Position numbers and translations under genes: made by a program
Notes under the pieces: model-generated
What the model was told of the DNA's origin: nothing
The model's database searches: none
Seen by the model: only the letters and a program-made list of their open reading frames with translations
Assembly (NCBI RefSeq): GCF_018531125.1
Contig: NZ_JAHDSY010000008.1
Length of the DNA: 64,000 bases
Strand: one strand, 5' to 3'
Source: Canibacter zhuwentaonis
Lineage (GTDB): Bacteria > Actinomycetota > Actinomycetes > Actinomycetales > Microbacteriaceae
Part shown: positions 25,398-36,300 of the stretch, piece by piece
Position numbering within the stretch: position 1 is the stretch's first letter
How the letters are laid out: each line of letters opens with the position of its first letter

Positions 25398-27982
25398 TAT
25401 ACCTGCCGCAGCTCGATTTCTGTGACGGTGACTTTATCTGTGCCCTCGGCGAGCTCTAACCGCTGCACCTTGCCAAGCTCGGTAATGTCTTGCTTTGCGC
25501 TGTTAAGCAGTGCGAGCTGCGCTACGGGAGCTGTTATTTTAGCGAAAACAACCTCTGTGCGCTGCGACACTTTCGCCTCGCTTTTGGCGGCGCGAATGCC
25601 CATTATTGCCTCGCCCGAAAGCTCTAGCAGTTCTGCAGAAGCACCTGCAACAGCGGCGCTAAACTCATCGGCAGCGGGCCAGGAGGCGGTGTGCACCGAT
25701 CCGCTGTTAAACCACGACCACACCTCAGCGGTTGCGTATGGTGTAAAAGGCGCCAGTAGCCTGACCAGGGCGCGTAAGGCGATCCGCAGAGCAGCAATGG
25801 CAGAAAGCTGCTGTGCGCCGTTTGCGGTGTGCGCGCGGGTTTTTACAAGCTCGAGGTAGTCGTCACAGAAGATCCAGAAGAAAGTTTCGGTGACGCTCAG
25901 CGCCTTAGCGTGATCGTACTGTTCGAAAGCCTCGGTTGCCTGCGTAATCACATCCGCGAGCTGCGCCAGCATTGCGCGATCGAGCGGCTCAGTGACTGCG
26001 GCCGGTTCGTCGCTTAGAGCGGTTGCATCAAAACCCAGCACAAACTTTGCCGCGTTGAGCACCTTAATTGCCAGGCGCCGCCCGATTTTAATTTGCGTCG
26101 GGCGTTGCGGATCGAAGGCCGCATCAACCCCGAGTTTAGCGGAAGCCGCCCAGTATCGTACAGCATCGGCGCCGTGCTGCTCGAGCATTCCGATCGGGGT
26201 GACCACGTTGCCCTTAGACTTTGACATTTTTTTGCGATCCGGATCTAGAATCCACCCGGAAATACCAGCGTTGCGCCACGGTAGTGCGCCGTGCTCCTGC
26301 TCGGCGCGCAAAAGAGTGCTGAACAGCCAGGTGCGGATAATATCCTGCCCCTGCGGGCGCAGATCGAATGGGAACACGAGCTTGAACAGCTCCGGGTCGC
26401 GCTCCCATTGACCAGCAAGCTGAGGCGTTAGCGAGGATGTTGCCCAGGTGTCCATAACATCTACCTCGGCGGTGAAGCCACCTGGAATGTCGCGCTGCGC
26501 TGCGGTGTAGCCGGGGGGCACATCGCTTGCCGGATCAACGGGCAGCGCGCGCTCATCGGGCACCAGCACCGTGTTGTAGTCGGTTTCGCCGCTCGCATCT
26601 ACTGCGTACCAGATGGGCAGCGGTACGCCAAAGAAGCGTTGCCTTGAAATTAGCCAGTCGCCGGTTAACTCGGAAACCCAGTTTTCGTACCGCACTCGCA
26701 TAAAAGCAGGATGCCACAGCAGTGCCTTGCCGTGCTCGATCAGGCGCTGTTGCAGCGCCTGATCATGAGCGCCGTTTTTAATATACCACTGGCGAGTGGG
26801 TATGATTTCAAGCGGCTTGTCGCCCTTTTCAAAAAACTTCACGGGGTGCGATATTTTGCGCGGCTCGCCAAGCATCTCGCCGCTCTGCTGCAGCAGCTTA
26901 ACAATCGCCTCTTTTGCGCTAAACACAGTTTTTCCGGCGAGCTCTGCCCAGGCGCTAAGCCCGGCTGCAGAGGTTATCGCCTCGGGCGGATCCTGCACGA
27001 ACCGGCCGTCAAAACCTAGCACGCTACGGGTTGCTAAATTCAGCTCTCGCCACCAGATAACATCTGTAACGTCGCCAAAGGTGCACACCATCGCAATACC
27101 TGTTCCCTTATCTGGCTGTGCCAGGCGGTGCGCAAGCACTGGCACCTCAACGTCAAACAGTGGGCTGATCACGGTTTTGTTAAAAAGTTGTTGGTAGCGC
27201 TTGTCGTTAGGGTGAGCCACGAGAGCAACGCAGGCTGGGAGTAGCTCTGGGCGAGTTGTGTCGATGTTTAGCGCGGCTCCCTCTGCTATGCGGAAAACGA
27301 GCGTGTGATACGCTCCCGGCAGCTCTCGATCTTCGAGTTCTGCCTGCGCAACGGCGGTGCGAAAGGTCACATCCCAGAGCGTAGGAGCCTGTGCCAAATA
27401 CGCCTGCCCGCTGTTAAAATTGCGGATAAAAGCGCGCTGTGAAGTAGCAATAGAATCTGCGCTGATTGTGCGGTATGTTTGCTTCCAGTCAACGCTCAAA
27501 CCGAGCGTGCGCCACATCTGCTCAAACTGCTTCTCATCTTCCGCGGTGAGTTCTTCGCACAGTTCAATAAAATTGCGGCGTGAAATTGGGAGCTGATTTG
27601 CGGCTTTACTGGTTTTATTATCGCCTCCGCGCTGCGGTGGTTTAAAATCCGCTTGATAGGGCAGCGATGGATCGCAACGCACGCCGTAGTAGTTTTGCAC
27701 GCGGCGCTCGGTTGGCAGACCGTTATCATCCCAGCCCATCGGGTAGAAAACCTTTTTACCTCGCATTCTCTGATAGCGAGCCACAGTGTCGGTGTGAGTG
27801 TATGAGAAAACATGCCCGATGTGCAGTGAGCCAGATGCGGTTGGAGGGGGCGTATCAATACTGTAAACACTATCACGGTCTGCGTTTGTGCGAGGGAACG
27901 CGTATGTTTCTTCTCGCTCCCAAATTTCACACCACTTAGCTTCAAGCCCTTCAAGCTGAGGTTTTGAAGGAATTTGATTCAT
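25397..27982 (-). CDS. valS: Valine--tRNA ligase
   Basis: 861 aa, the usual bacterial length. Class I motifs: HIGH in GSLHIGHVFSYTHTD and KMSKS in DRKKMSKSKGNVV. The CP1 editing domain and C-terminal anticodon-binding domain are present. It charges tRNA-Val and edits Thr. Start ATG 27982 has AGGAG upstream. Divergent from the ABC importer operon; heads a three-gene operon with two unknown genes. Confidence 0.96.
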   Translation of the reverse strand: MNQIPSKPQLEGLEAKWCEIWEREETYAFPRTNADRDSVYSIDTPPPTASGSLHIGHVFSYTHTDTVARYQRMRGKKVFYPMGWDDNGLPTERRVQNYYGVRCDPSLPYQADFKPPQRGGDNKTSKAANQLPISRRNFIELCEELTAEDEKQFEQMWRTLGLSVDWKQTYRTISADSIATSQRAFIRNFNSGQAYLAQAPTLWDVTFRTAVAQAELEDRELPGAYHTLVFRIAEGAALNIDTTRPELLPACVALVAHPNDKRYQQLFNKTVISPLFDVEVPVLAHRLAQPDKGTGIAMVCTFGDVTDVIWWRELNLATRSVLGFDGRFVQDPPEAITSAAGLSAWAELAGKTVFSAKEAIVKLLQQSGEMLGEPRKISHPVKFFEKGDKPLEIIPTRQWYIKNGAHDQALQQRLIEHGKALLWHPAFMRVRYENWVSELTGDWLISRQRFFGVPLPIWYAVDASGETDYNTVLVPDERALPVDPASDVPPGYTAAQRDIPGGFTAEVDVMDTWATSSLTPQLAGQWERDPELFKLVFPFDLRPQGQDIIRTWLFSTLLRAEQEHGALPWRNAGISGWILDPDRKKMSKSKGNVVTPIGMLEQHGADAVRYWAASAKLGVDAAFDPQRPTQIKIGRRLAIKVLNAAKFVLGFDATALSDEPAAVTEPLDRAMLAQLADVITQATEAFEQYDHAKALSVTETFFWIFCDDYLELVKTRAHTANGAQQLSAIAALRIALRALVRLLAPFTPYATAEVWSWFNSGSVHTASWPAADEFSAAVAGASAELLELSGEAIMGIRAAKSEAKVSQRTEVVFAKITAPVAQLALLNSAKQDITELGKVQRLELAEGTDKVTVTEIELRQV

Positions 27983-28156
27983 TAATCGCTCCTGGAAAAT
28001 ATTTGTTTTACTGCTTTTATAGTGTACCTATTTTTATTGTGCGCGGTGTTAAAACTATTGGGGACGGGCATAAAAACATATCTATTCAAAATTGCTCTGG
28101 TCTGTTAGTCTTTTAAGCGGTTTAAAAACCATAAATATGTAATTTACGAAAGGCAA

Positions 28157-29782
28157 ATGGTGCATATAGTAAAACGCAGCGCTAAGACAGCTGCGACAAT
28201 CCTTACCGCAAGCGCGCTTTTGCTAATGGCAGGCTGCGCTAACACAGCAGAGCAGAACAGCGCTGACACTGTGCAAGATGGCACTGTGAAGTGGGTGATT
28301 ACGGGCGCTAACCTCGATAACGGGCACATGGATCCACACCGGAGCCAGCTTGATTCCAGCTTTATGATAGGGCGTTTGGTGCTTGACTCGCTTACGTTCT
28401 TGAATAACAAGGGCGAGCTGAAACCGTGGCTGGCAAAATCGTGGGAGGTTAGCGAAGACGGTAAAAAAGTTACTTTCAAGCTCCGTGACGATGTGAAGTT
28501 CCACGACGGCGAACCGTTTAACGCTGAGGCGGTGAAAGCTAACTTTGAGCATATTGTGGCACTGGAGACCGAATCAGCTGCCGCTAAGGATCTGCTCGGC
28601 GGCAGCTCGTTTAAGGGTGTTAATGTTATGAGCGAATACCTCGCAGAGGTTGAATTTGAGCAGCCTTTTGTGCCGTTTTTGAACAACACCTCAAGCTCGG
28701 GTCTTGGGATGTACTCGCCAAAAGCACTGCGTGAAAACGCTGATAAACTAGCCACCGGCGGACCAGGCATTAGCGTTGGCTCCGGCCCGTGGAAAATGAC
28801 CGAGCTGGTTGCTGGCTCAGGAGTTAGCTACGAGCGCAACTCGGATTACAAATGGTATCCTGAGGGCGTTACCGGCACCGCCGACAACGCCGCTAAACTC
28901 GAGCTAGGTTTTGTTGCCGACGACAGCTTGCTAACCGTTCGCGTTGAAAACAACGAGGCACAGATTGCAAGTCAGGTAAAACCGCTTGCCGCTGCACAGT
29001 CTAAAGAAACTGTGCACGCGCAGGACGTGCCGGGTCTGCCATATTCTGTGTACTTGAACACAAACCGTGACGGAATAAAAGAAACTAAGGTGCGCCAGGC
29101 GCTAAACTACTCCGTTGACAAAGCGGCAGCAACAAAAGCTGTTTACGGCGATCTAGTCGTGCCCGCAGACAGCGTGCTAACTCCGGCAACCCCGTTTGTT
29201 GATGTTAAAACAAAAGCGTCATTTGACGTGAAAAAGGCTGAAAAGCTGCTTGACGAGGCAGGTTGGGTGCGCGACACCCCGGACGCTGTGCGTAAAAAAG
29301 ACGGCAAAGAACTGAAGCTGTCTTGGGTTAGCTGGACACCGCGTTCTGACGAAACTCAGGCTTTTGCTGATCTGGTGATTGACAACTGGCGCAAAATCGG
29401 CGTTGCTGTAACTAATGAGGTTGTTGAGCCGGGTGAATACCTGAAGCGCTACACCGCAGGTGATATGGATTTAACCGACTGGAGCTTCATGGCCGTGGAT
29501 CCTGACGCCCTGCGCAACCACTTGCACAGCAAAGGATTCCAGAATGCGTCACACATTTCTGACCCAGAACTGGACAAAAAGCTTGAGGCCGCAGCTGCCG
29601 CAAACACTGCCGCAGCGCGCACCAAGCTCTACAGCGAAATTGTGAAGTGGGCGAACGAGGAGGCGGTAATTATTCCGCTGCACCAGATTTCGTACATCAC
29701 AATTAATAACAAACACGTTAAAGGACTCGAATTTGACGGTTACGGTCGTCCGCTGTTCTTCAACGTGGCAGAAATAGCGTAA
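28157..29782 (+). CDS. Family 5 ABC transporter substrate-binding lipoprotein (oligopeptide/nickel type)
   Basis: 541 aa. Lipobox LMAGC with Cys27 after a basic, hydrophobic signal. Family 5 signatures include MDPHRSQLDSSFMIGRLVLD, LAKSWEVSEDGKKVTFKLRD and VKFHDGEPFNAEAVKANFEH. Members bind peptides, nickel complexes or opines at the outer membrane-facing surface; the substrate cannot be read from sequence. GAAAGG precedes the start. First gene of a four-gene importer operon. Confidence 0.93.
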   Translation: MVHIVKRSAKTAATILTASALLLMAGCANTAEQNSADTVQDGTVKWVITGANLDNGHMDPHRSQLDSSFMIGRLVLDSLTFLNNKGELKPWLAKSWEVSEDGKKVTFKLRDDVKFHDGEPFNAEAVKANFEHIVALETESAAAKDLLGGSSFKGVNVMSEYLAEVEFEQPFVPFLNNTSSSGLGMYSPKALRENADKLATGGPGISVGSGPWKMTELVAGSGVSYERNSDYKWYPEGVTGTADNAAKLELGFVADDSLLTVRVENNEAQIASQVKPLAAAQSKETVHAQDVPGLPYSVYLNTNRDGIKETKVRQALNYSVDKAAATKAVYGDLVVPADSVLTPATPFVDVKTKASFDVKKAEKLLDEAGWVRDTPDAVRKKDGKELKLSWVSWTPRSDETQAFADLVIDNWRKIGVAVTNEVVEPGEYLKRYTAGDMDLTDWSFMAVDPDALRNHLHSKGFQNASHISDPELDKKLEAAAAANTAAARTKLYSEIVKWANEEAVIIPLHQISYITINNKHVKGLEFDGYGRPLFFNVAEIA

Positions 29783-29806
29783 CCGTAACAGGATGACGCA
29801 GCTGCG

Positions 29807-29852
29807 CGCCCCGCACAAGCAGAGCCAAAACGGTTTTAGTGCGGGGCGTTTT
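29807..29852 (+). terminator. Attenuator-like terminator between the binding protein and the first permease
   Basis: A perfect 10-bp stem, CGCCCCGCAC (29807-29816) with GTGCGGGGCG (29839-29848), followed by TTTT. It lies in the 5' part of the longest permease ORF, which argues for a downstream start. It would give more binding protein than membrane parts, as is common in ABC operons. Confidence 0.75.
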
Positions 29853-29861
29853 GCTTCCAAA

Positions 29862-30851
29862 ATGGGCAACACACAGATGCGTAAAAAAATCCCTGCGCTG
29901 CGGGTACTGCGCACGCTCTTAAGCTCACTCGGGCAGATTATTTTCACGGTTTTTATCGCCGTTACTGCCAGTTTCTTTGCTTTAGCACTGGTGCCCGGAG
30001 ATCCCGTGAGCGTGCGGCTCGGTCCGCTTGCTAGAATTAGCGAGGCTCAAAAAGAGGCTTTGCGTGAACAGCTGGGGCTGACGGATCCGCTGCCGCAGCA
30101 GTATTTGCGACACCTAGGCAGTTTTCTAACCGGGGATCTCGGATATTCTTACCACCAAAAATTGCCGGTTGCAGAAATTATTGGCAGGCAGCTGATGCCG
30201 ACCGTGCAACTTGCGGTTGTGGCGATGCTGTTTGCGCTGGTGCTGGTACTGCTCGGGCAGGTTATTAGCCGCGCTGGCACACAGTGGGGGGTTGTGAGCT
30301 ACTGGCGTGAGCGGGTTTTAATGACCCTGCACACCCTGGGAGTGAGCGCTCCCAGCTATTGGGTTGGCTATTTACTGCTAATGCTGTTTGCGTTTAAACT
30401 GGGGTGGTTTCCCACCGGCGGCGCAAAAAACTTTAGCGCGGTGATTCTGCCGGCGACGGCGCTTGCGCTGCCAATAGCCGGACTGCTCGGGCAGGTTGTT
30501 GATGCTGAGCTGCAGGCTAGCGAGCGGACGGCATTTGCGCTGAGTTCTCGCGCGCGGGGCATGAGCCGCGCCGGATATGCGGTGCGGCACGGCGTAAAAC
30601 ACGCTGTTCCTGCGGTGAGCACGCTGGTAACAAACATTGTGGGCAGCCTGTTTGGGGGCGCTGTGCTCACCGAAACCGTGTTTGCGCGGCCGGGTATTGG
30701 CAGAGTTGCGCTGGACGCGGTTGTGCAGCGCGATATGCCAACCGTGCTAGGTCTGGTCGCACTCGCGGCGCTGCTGTTTGCGACCCTCGGGCAGCTGTTG
30801 AAGCTGCTGCTGTTGGCGACGGATCCTAGATTGCGAGCTAATAATGCGTAG
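29862..30851 (+). CDS. ABC importer permease, DppB/OppB type
   Basis: 329 aa from ATG 29862; ATG 29877 is equally likely, and the frame is open back to 29793, but that stretch contains the hairpin. About six membrane helices. VPGDPVSVRLGPLA after helix 1 is typical of the DppB group, and the EAA loop region (RARGMSRAGYAVRHGVKHA) contacts the ATPase. It overlaps the next permease by 8 bases. Confidence 0.92.
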   Translation: MGNTQMRKKIPALRVLRTLLSSLGQIIFTVFIAVTASFFALALVPGDPVSVRLGPLARISEAQKEALREQLGLTDPLPQQYLRHLGSFLTGDLGYSYHQKLPVAEIIGRQLMPTVQLAVVAMLFALVLVLLGQVISRAGTQWGVVSYWRERVLMTLHTLGVSAPSYWVGYLLLMLFAFKLGWFPTGGAKNFSAVILPATALALPIAGLLGQVVDAELQASERTAFALSSRARGMSRAGYAVRHGVKHAVPAVSTLVTNIVGSLFGGAVLTETVFARPGIGRVALDAVVQRDMPTVLGLVALAALLFATLGQLLKLLLLATDPRLRANNA

Positions 30852-31644
30852 ATTTTTGAAACCGACGGCGCTGCTGGTGCTCTGTTTTGAGGTGCTGCTG
30901 GTGCTGATGATTGTTGCGCCGTGGCTTTTAACGCGGGTTGATCCGTTAGCCACCGATGCCGCGCAGGTGCTCGCCGCACCCAGCCTGGCGCATCCCTTTG
31001 GCACCGACCAAACCGGGCGGGATTTACTCGCGCGGATCATTCACGGCGCGCGCAGCAGCGTGCTCACAGGTGTTGTGGCCGCGTTCGGAGCGGCTCTAAT
31101 AGGTACGGTTTTGGGTACAATAGCCGCGTTTGGACCGGGCTGGGAGCGCAGTCTGTTTATGCGCATCACCGAGGCGGGCATGACGCTGCCGGAGTTTCTG
31201 ATTGCGCTGCTGATTGTTGCGTACACGAACACCGGGTTGTGGGGTGTGACGCTCGCGGTGACGTTGGCGACAATTCCCGGATACGCCCGTATTGCAACCG
31301 TGAGTGCGCGCAATGCGGTGCTCACAGAAGCATACATAACCGCGAAAGTGCTGGGGGTTGGGAGGTGCCGCAGGTTTTTTGTGTACGCGCTGCCAACGGC
31401 GGTGCGTCCCGTGTTTGCATTGGCGCTGGTTGGTGTGGGGGTTGCGATTTTGATGATTTCCGGGCTGACGTTTTTGGGTCTCGGACTCACCTCGCCCGAT
31501 CCCGACTGGGGCGCGATGCTCAGCCAGAGCAAAACTTATGTTAATCGCGCCTGGTGGCCGCTTCTGTTCCCGGGCGTGTCGCTAATTGCGGTTGTTGCGT
31601 ACTTTATGCTGCGCGGTAAGCAGCTGCAGAGAAAGTGGCTGTAA
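30844..31644 (+). CDS. ABC importer permease, DppC/OppC type
   Basis: 266 aa. The HPFGTDQTGRDLLARIIHGAR motif after the first helix is diagnostic of DppC-type permeases. The EAA loop is around TEAYITAKVLGVGRCRRFF, followed by GLTFLGLGLTSPDPDWG. The stop is directly followed by the ATPase start. Confidence 0.93.
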   Translation: MRRFLKPTALLVLCFEVLLVLMIVAPWLLTRVDPLATDAAQVLAAPSLAHPFGTDQTGRDLLARIIHGARSSVLTGVVAAFGAALIGTVLGTIAAFGPGWERSLFMRITEAGMTLPEFLIALLIVAYTNTGLWGVTLAVTLATIPGYARIATVSARNAVLTEAYITAKVLGVGRCRRFFVYALPTAVRPVFALALVGVGVAILMISGLTFLGLGLTSPDPDWGAMLSQSKTYVNRAWWPLLFPGVSLIAVVAYFMLRGKQLQRKWL

Positions 31645-33123
31645 ATGACAGAGCCGATTTTAGACGTTGCTAATTTAAGAGTTTACGACCCCGTGGGCAA
31701 GCAGCTTGTGTGTGCTGCACAATTGCGCGTGTATCCGGGCGAGACGGTTGCGCTTGTGGGTGCTTCCGGAGCCGGTAAAACGATTTTGGTCAGGGCGCTT
31801 GTGGGGTTGCTCGACGCGCCGTTGCGCGCGCAGGTCGACAGCCAGCATTTTGCGGGGGTTGCAGTTAGCTCCGAGCCGCAGCTGCGCGATCGCCAGCTTG
31901 CGCAGCTGCGTCGTAAACATCTTGGCTATGTTAATCAGGACGCGCAGGCGAGTTTGGATCCGCTGCAGAAAGTTAGAGCGGCGCTCGCTGAGCAGGCTCT
32001 TTTGAACGGCACTAAAAAGGCCGCCGCGCAGTTGGCTGCCGCGCTGCAACTGGCGGGAGCTGACGAGTCGCTGCTGCGAATGTATCCGCACGAGCTGTCT
32101 GGCGGGATGCGGCAGCGGGTTTTGATTGCCGCGGCGCTTGTGTGCGAGCCGCAGCTGATTATTGCGGATGAGCCCACGAGCGCGCTTGATCCGCACATTG
32201 GTAATCGCGTGCTGCAGACACTGTTGCGCGCGCGCCAGGACAGCGCGGGGCTGCTGCTGATTTCGCACGACACCGAGATAGTGGCGAAATACGCGGATCG
32301 TATCCTGCTGGTTGAATCTGGTGTGCTGCGTGAGTGCACCGCGGCAGAGCTGTTGCGCCGCAGCAAAACGGAGGCTATGGACACCGCGGGTGCGGCAGCT
32401 GGCAGCGCAGCTAGCAGTTACGACTTTGCGTTTAGCGCGGGCTATCGCAGGGGCGAAAATGCGGTGCATGAGCTGGAGTTTAGCCTGCAAAAAGGCGCGG
32501 TTACCGCGTTTATAGGGGAGTCTGGTTCGGGCAAAACAACCGCGGCAAAAACCGTGCTCGGGCTGATGCCGTACGTAACGCACCGCTCGGGGGTAGCGAG
32601 GCAACCCCCGCGTGCTGCCTGGGTGCCGCAGGATACACGCAGTTCAATGCTCCGGGGCATGATGGTCGCGCAGGTTTTAGGCGAGGCGCTAAACACCGCA
32701 GCGCGCCGCACGGGATCCAAGCGGATAACAAAAGAACAGGCGCAAGAGAGGGCGATTAAACTGCTCGCGGCAGTGCAGCTGCCGCCGCAGGTCGTGGGTA
32801 AAAAGGTTGCGGAGCTTTCCGGTGGGCAGGTGCAGCGTCTGGCGCTGGCGCGTGTGCTCGCGGCGGATCCGGAGCTGTTGATTCTGGACGAACCGGTGGC
32901 AGCTCTTGACGCGCAGTCGCGGTTTGCGATTGTGCAGCTTTTACAGCGGGTGCAGGCGCAGCGCGGGCTGAGCACGCTTTTAATCTCGCACGAGATGAGC
33001 AGCGTGCGCGCGCTTGCGACAAGGGTTTACGTGTTTGACAGGGGACGCATAGTTGAGAGCGGGAATGTGACCGAGATTTTCAGCTCACCTACGACCGCTG
33101 CCACACAAGCTCTTGTCGTATAG
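31645..33123 (+). CDS. Fused double ATPase of the ABC importer (DppD-DppF type)
   Basis: 492 aa with two complete nucleotide-binding domains. First: Walker A GASGAGKT, signature LSGGMRQR, Walker B LIIADEP. Second: GESGSGKT, LSGGQVQR, LLILDEP. One polypeptide replaces the usual separate D and F subunits. The second half is short at the C-terminus. It energises uptake of the operon substrate. Confidence 0.94.
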   Translation: MTEPILDVANLRVYDPVGKQLVCAAQLRVYPGETVALVGASGAGKTILVRALVGLLDAPLRAQVDSQHFAGVAVSSEPQLRDRQLAQLRRKHLGYVNQDAQASLDPLQKVRAALAEQALLNGTKKAAAQLAAALQLAGADESLLRMYPHELSGGMRQRVLIAAALVCEPQLIIADEPTSALDPHIGNRVLQTLLRARQDSAGLLLISHDTEIVAKYADRILLVESGVLRECTAAELLRRSKTEAMDTAGAAAGSAASSYDFAFSAGYRRGENAVHELEFSLQKGAVTAFIGESGSGKTTAAKTVLGLMPYVTHRSGVARQPPRAAWVPQDTRSSMLRGMMVAQVLGEALNTAARRTGSKRITKEQAQERAIKLLAAVQLPPQVVGKKVAELSGGQVQRLALARVLAADPELLILDEPVAALDAQSRFAIVQLLQRVQAQRGLSTLLISHEMSSVRALATRVYVFDRGRIVESGNVTEIFSSPTTAATQALVV

Positions 33124-33129
33124 CTGGTG

Positions 33130-33324
33130 TATAATTCTAGTTATCGGCTGTGATCCGGCAATCACCGGGGAGCTCTCAGCAGAACGGCGCGTTGCGCTTA
33201 TTAGATCTGAGCGTGCGGGCGCGTTAAGCCTTAAATTAAGTGGCTTTAGCAACGCAGGGTGGTACCGCGGGAGTTTTCTCGTCCCGGCACAGTAGTAATT
33301 CCATGACTGTTGAGAGGTGGCCAA
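33130..33324 (+). promoter_or_regulatory. Promoter and class II (actinobacterial) T-box leader of ileS
   Basis: TATAAT (33130-33135) begins the leader right after the ABC ATPase stop. The T-box sequence AGGGTGGTACCGCGG (33256-33270) is canonical, with TGGT available to pair with uncharged tRNA. A short stem GTG/CAC encloses a loop with ATC (33153-33155), a candidate Ile specifier in an ultrashort Stem I. After the T-box comes GGGAG...CTCGTCCCGG and then the SD GAGAGGTGG (33312-33320). No T run is seen, which fits translational rather than transcriptional control as known for actinobacterial ileS. Confidence 0.9.
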
Positions 33325-36300
33325 ATGATTTTTCCGCGTTCTAACACCCCCGTGAGCGCATCCGCTGAGCCAATCAGTGCCAGCTACAACCCGCCAGAAA
33401 TAGAAGAGCAGGTGCTCGAGTTCTGGCGCGCGGATAACACCTTCCGGGACTCAATTGCGGCGCGGGAGAACGCTGCCGAGTGGGTTTTTAACGACGGTCC
33501 ACCGTTTGCTAACGGGCTGCCGCACTACGGGCACCTGTTAACGGGCTATGCAAAAGATGTTTTCCCGCGTTTTCAGACGATGCGCGGCAAAAAAGTTGAG
33601 CGCCGTTTTGGGTGGGACACGCACGGTCTGCCTGCCGAGTTGGAGGCTATGAAGCAGCTCGGGCTGACCGAAAAACAAGAGATTCTCGACATGGGGATCG
33701 CGAAGTTCAACGCAAAAGCGCGTGACTCTGTTTTGCAGTACACTCGCGAATGGGAAGAATATGTGACCCGCCAGGCGCGCTGGGTTGATTTTGAGAACGA
33801 CTATAAAACGCTCAATATCGAGTACATGGAGAGCGTGATCTGGGCTTTTGCAGAGCTCTATAAAAAAGGCTTAGCCTATGAGGGGCAGCGGATTTTACCG
33901 TACTGCTGGCGCGATCAAACCCCGCTTTCAAACCACGAGCTGCGCATGGACGATGACGTTTATCAGATGCGGCAGGATCCGAGCGTCACGGTGACCTTTA
34001 AGCTGCGCGGCGAGGCCGCTGCAAAGCTCGGGCTTGCGGGGGTGAAAATGCTCGCGTGGACAACAACTCCGTGGACTCTGCCGACGAACTTCTCTGTTGC
34101 TGTTGGCCCAGAGGTTGCATACGTTGTTGTGCAGGCTGGTCCTAACGGTGCGGCGGATGGCGCCGTTCCGGGGCAGGGCGCGTACCTGCTGGCGGCGGCA
34201 CGGCTTGGCGCGTACGCCAAAGAACTCGGATACGAAGACGCAGCAGAGATTACAACAATAGCAGAGTTTAAGGGTGCCGAGCTTGAACGCCTGCAGTATG
34301 AGCCGCTATGGGACACCTACGCCGACGCCGCAACATGGGGCACCGAAAACGCCTGGATTGTGACGGTGGCAGACTACGTCACAGTAACAGACGGCACAGG
34401 CATTGTGCACCAGGCAACGGCCTACGGTGAAGAAGATATGCTCATCAACGCCGGCTACGGCATCCCGGTGATTCTTTCCGTTAATGAGGCGGCAGAGTTT
34501 TTGCCCGTGTTCAGTGACGGTCCGCTCGCAGAAATTGTTGGGGTGCAGGCGTTCGCGGCAAACCGCACCATAATTAACGTGCTTAAAAAAGAGGGCAAAC
34601 TGCTGCGCGAGGCCAGTTATGAGCACTCCTATCCGCACTGTTGGCGCTGTCGCACTCCGCTTATGTACAAGGCTGTTTCGAGCTGGTTTGTGCGGGTTAC
34701 AGAGATCAAAGACGAACTAATCGCCGCCAACGAGTCAATTAACTGGGTGCCTGCCAACGTCAAATACGGGCAGTTCGGAAAGTGGTTGGAGGGCGCGCGC
34801 GACTGGTCAATCAGCCGCAATAGGTTCTGGGGCACACCGATTCCGGTGTGGGTTAGTGATGACCCGGAGTATCCGTGCGTTGAGGTTTACGGCTCGCTCG
34901 CTGAAATCGAGTCTGGCTTTGGGAAACTGCCGCGCAACGAGTCGGGGGAAGTGGATCTGCACCGCCCGTATATTGACGAGCTGGTGAAGCCAAACCCGAA
35001 CGATCCAACAGGAAAGTCCAAACTGCGCCGCATTGAAGACGTGCTCGACGTGTGGTTTGATAGCGGATCAATGCCGTTTGCGCAGGCACACTATCCTTTT
35101 GAGGCAAAAGAGTGGTTTAACACGCACCAGCCGGCCGATTTTATTGTTGAGTACATCGGGCAGACTCGCGGCTGGTTCTATGTGCAGCACGTGCTGTCGA
35201 CGGCGCTTTTCGGGCGTCCCGCCTTCAAAAACGTTGCCAGCCACGGCATTGTGCTAGGCAGAGACGGCAATAAAATGTCAAAGTCACTGCGCAACTATCC
35301 TGATGTGAACGAGGTTTTTGAGCGGGATGGGTCAGACGCAATGCGCTGGTTCTTAATGTCATCTTCGGTGATTCGCGGCGGTAACCTGGTGGTCACAGAA
35401 AACGGTATTCGCGAGAGCTCGCGGCAGTTCCTGCTGCGCCTGTGGAACACCTGGTATTTCTTCAGCCTGTACGCAAATGCTGATGGCAACAGCCCTAAGC
35501 AAGACACCTCGAGCGCGCATCCGCTGGATAAATATATTCTTGGCAAATTGCGCGTTGTCATTGCAGAAACCGAGCGTGCCCTTGAAAACCTGGACACAGC
35601 AACCGCGTGTGCCGCGCTGCGCAATTTTACCGAAATTCTCACCAACTGGTACGTGCGCGGCAGCCGCGAGCGTTTCTGGGAGGGTGTGAGCGGCGAGCAT
35701 GGCAAACCAGAAAATCAGGCGGCTTTTAACACCCTTTACACGGTGCTTGAGACGCTTTGCCGCACGGCCGCGCCGCTGGCTCCGATGATGACCGAGCATA
35801 TTTGGCGAGCCCTGACCGCAGAGCGTTCTGTGCACCTTGCCAACTGGCCGGAGGCGAGCGAGTTTCCGCTCGATAGCGAGCTGCTGGCCGCGATGGACGA
35901 GATCCGCCAGATCACCTCGCAAGCTTTGAGTATGCGCAAAGCACAGCAGCTGCGGGTGCGTTTACCGTTGCAACGGCTGACGGTTGTGAGTGCGCAGGCG
36001 GATTCGCTGCGCCCCTTTGCCAAGCTGCTGCAGGACGAACTGAACGTGCGCAACATCGAGTTTATTCAGCTCGTCGATGACACCGCTGCCAAGTACGGGG
36101 TGCGCGTTGCGCTCACGGTTAACGCGCGTGCCGCCGGGCCGCGCCTTGGCAAGCGCGTGCAGGAGGCGATCCGCGCGGCAAAATCGGGGGACTGGTCAGA
36201 GACCGACGGCGTTGTTAGCGCGGGCGGTATTGAGCTGGCTGCCGGAGAGTACGAGCTGACCCTTGTGGCAGCCGATAATGCGGTCGGTGAGCAGGCGCTT

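Noticed and set aside
28144..28770. Minus-strand ORF opposite the binding-protein gene
   Set aside because: Ser-rich shadow without SD; the sense lipoprotein is clear.
33310..33324. TTG start for ileS at 33310
   Set aside because: That codon is part of the SD region of ATG 33325.
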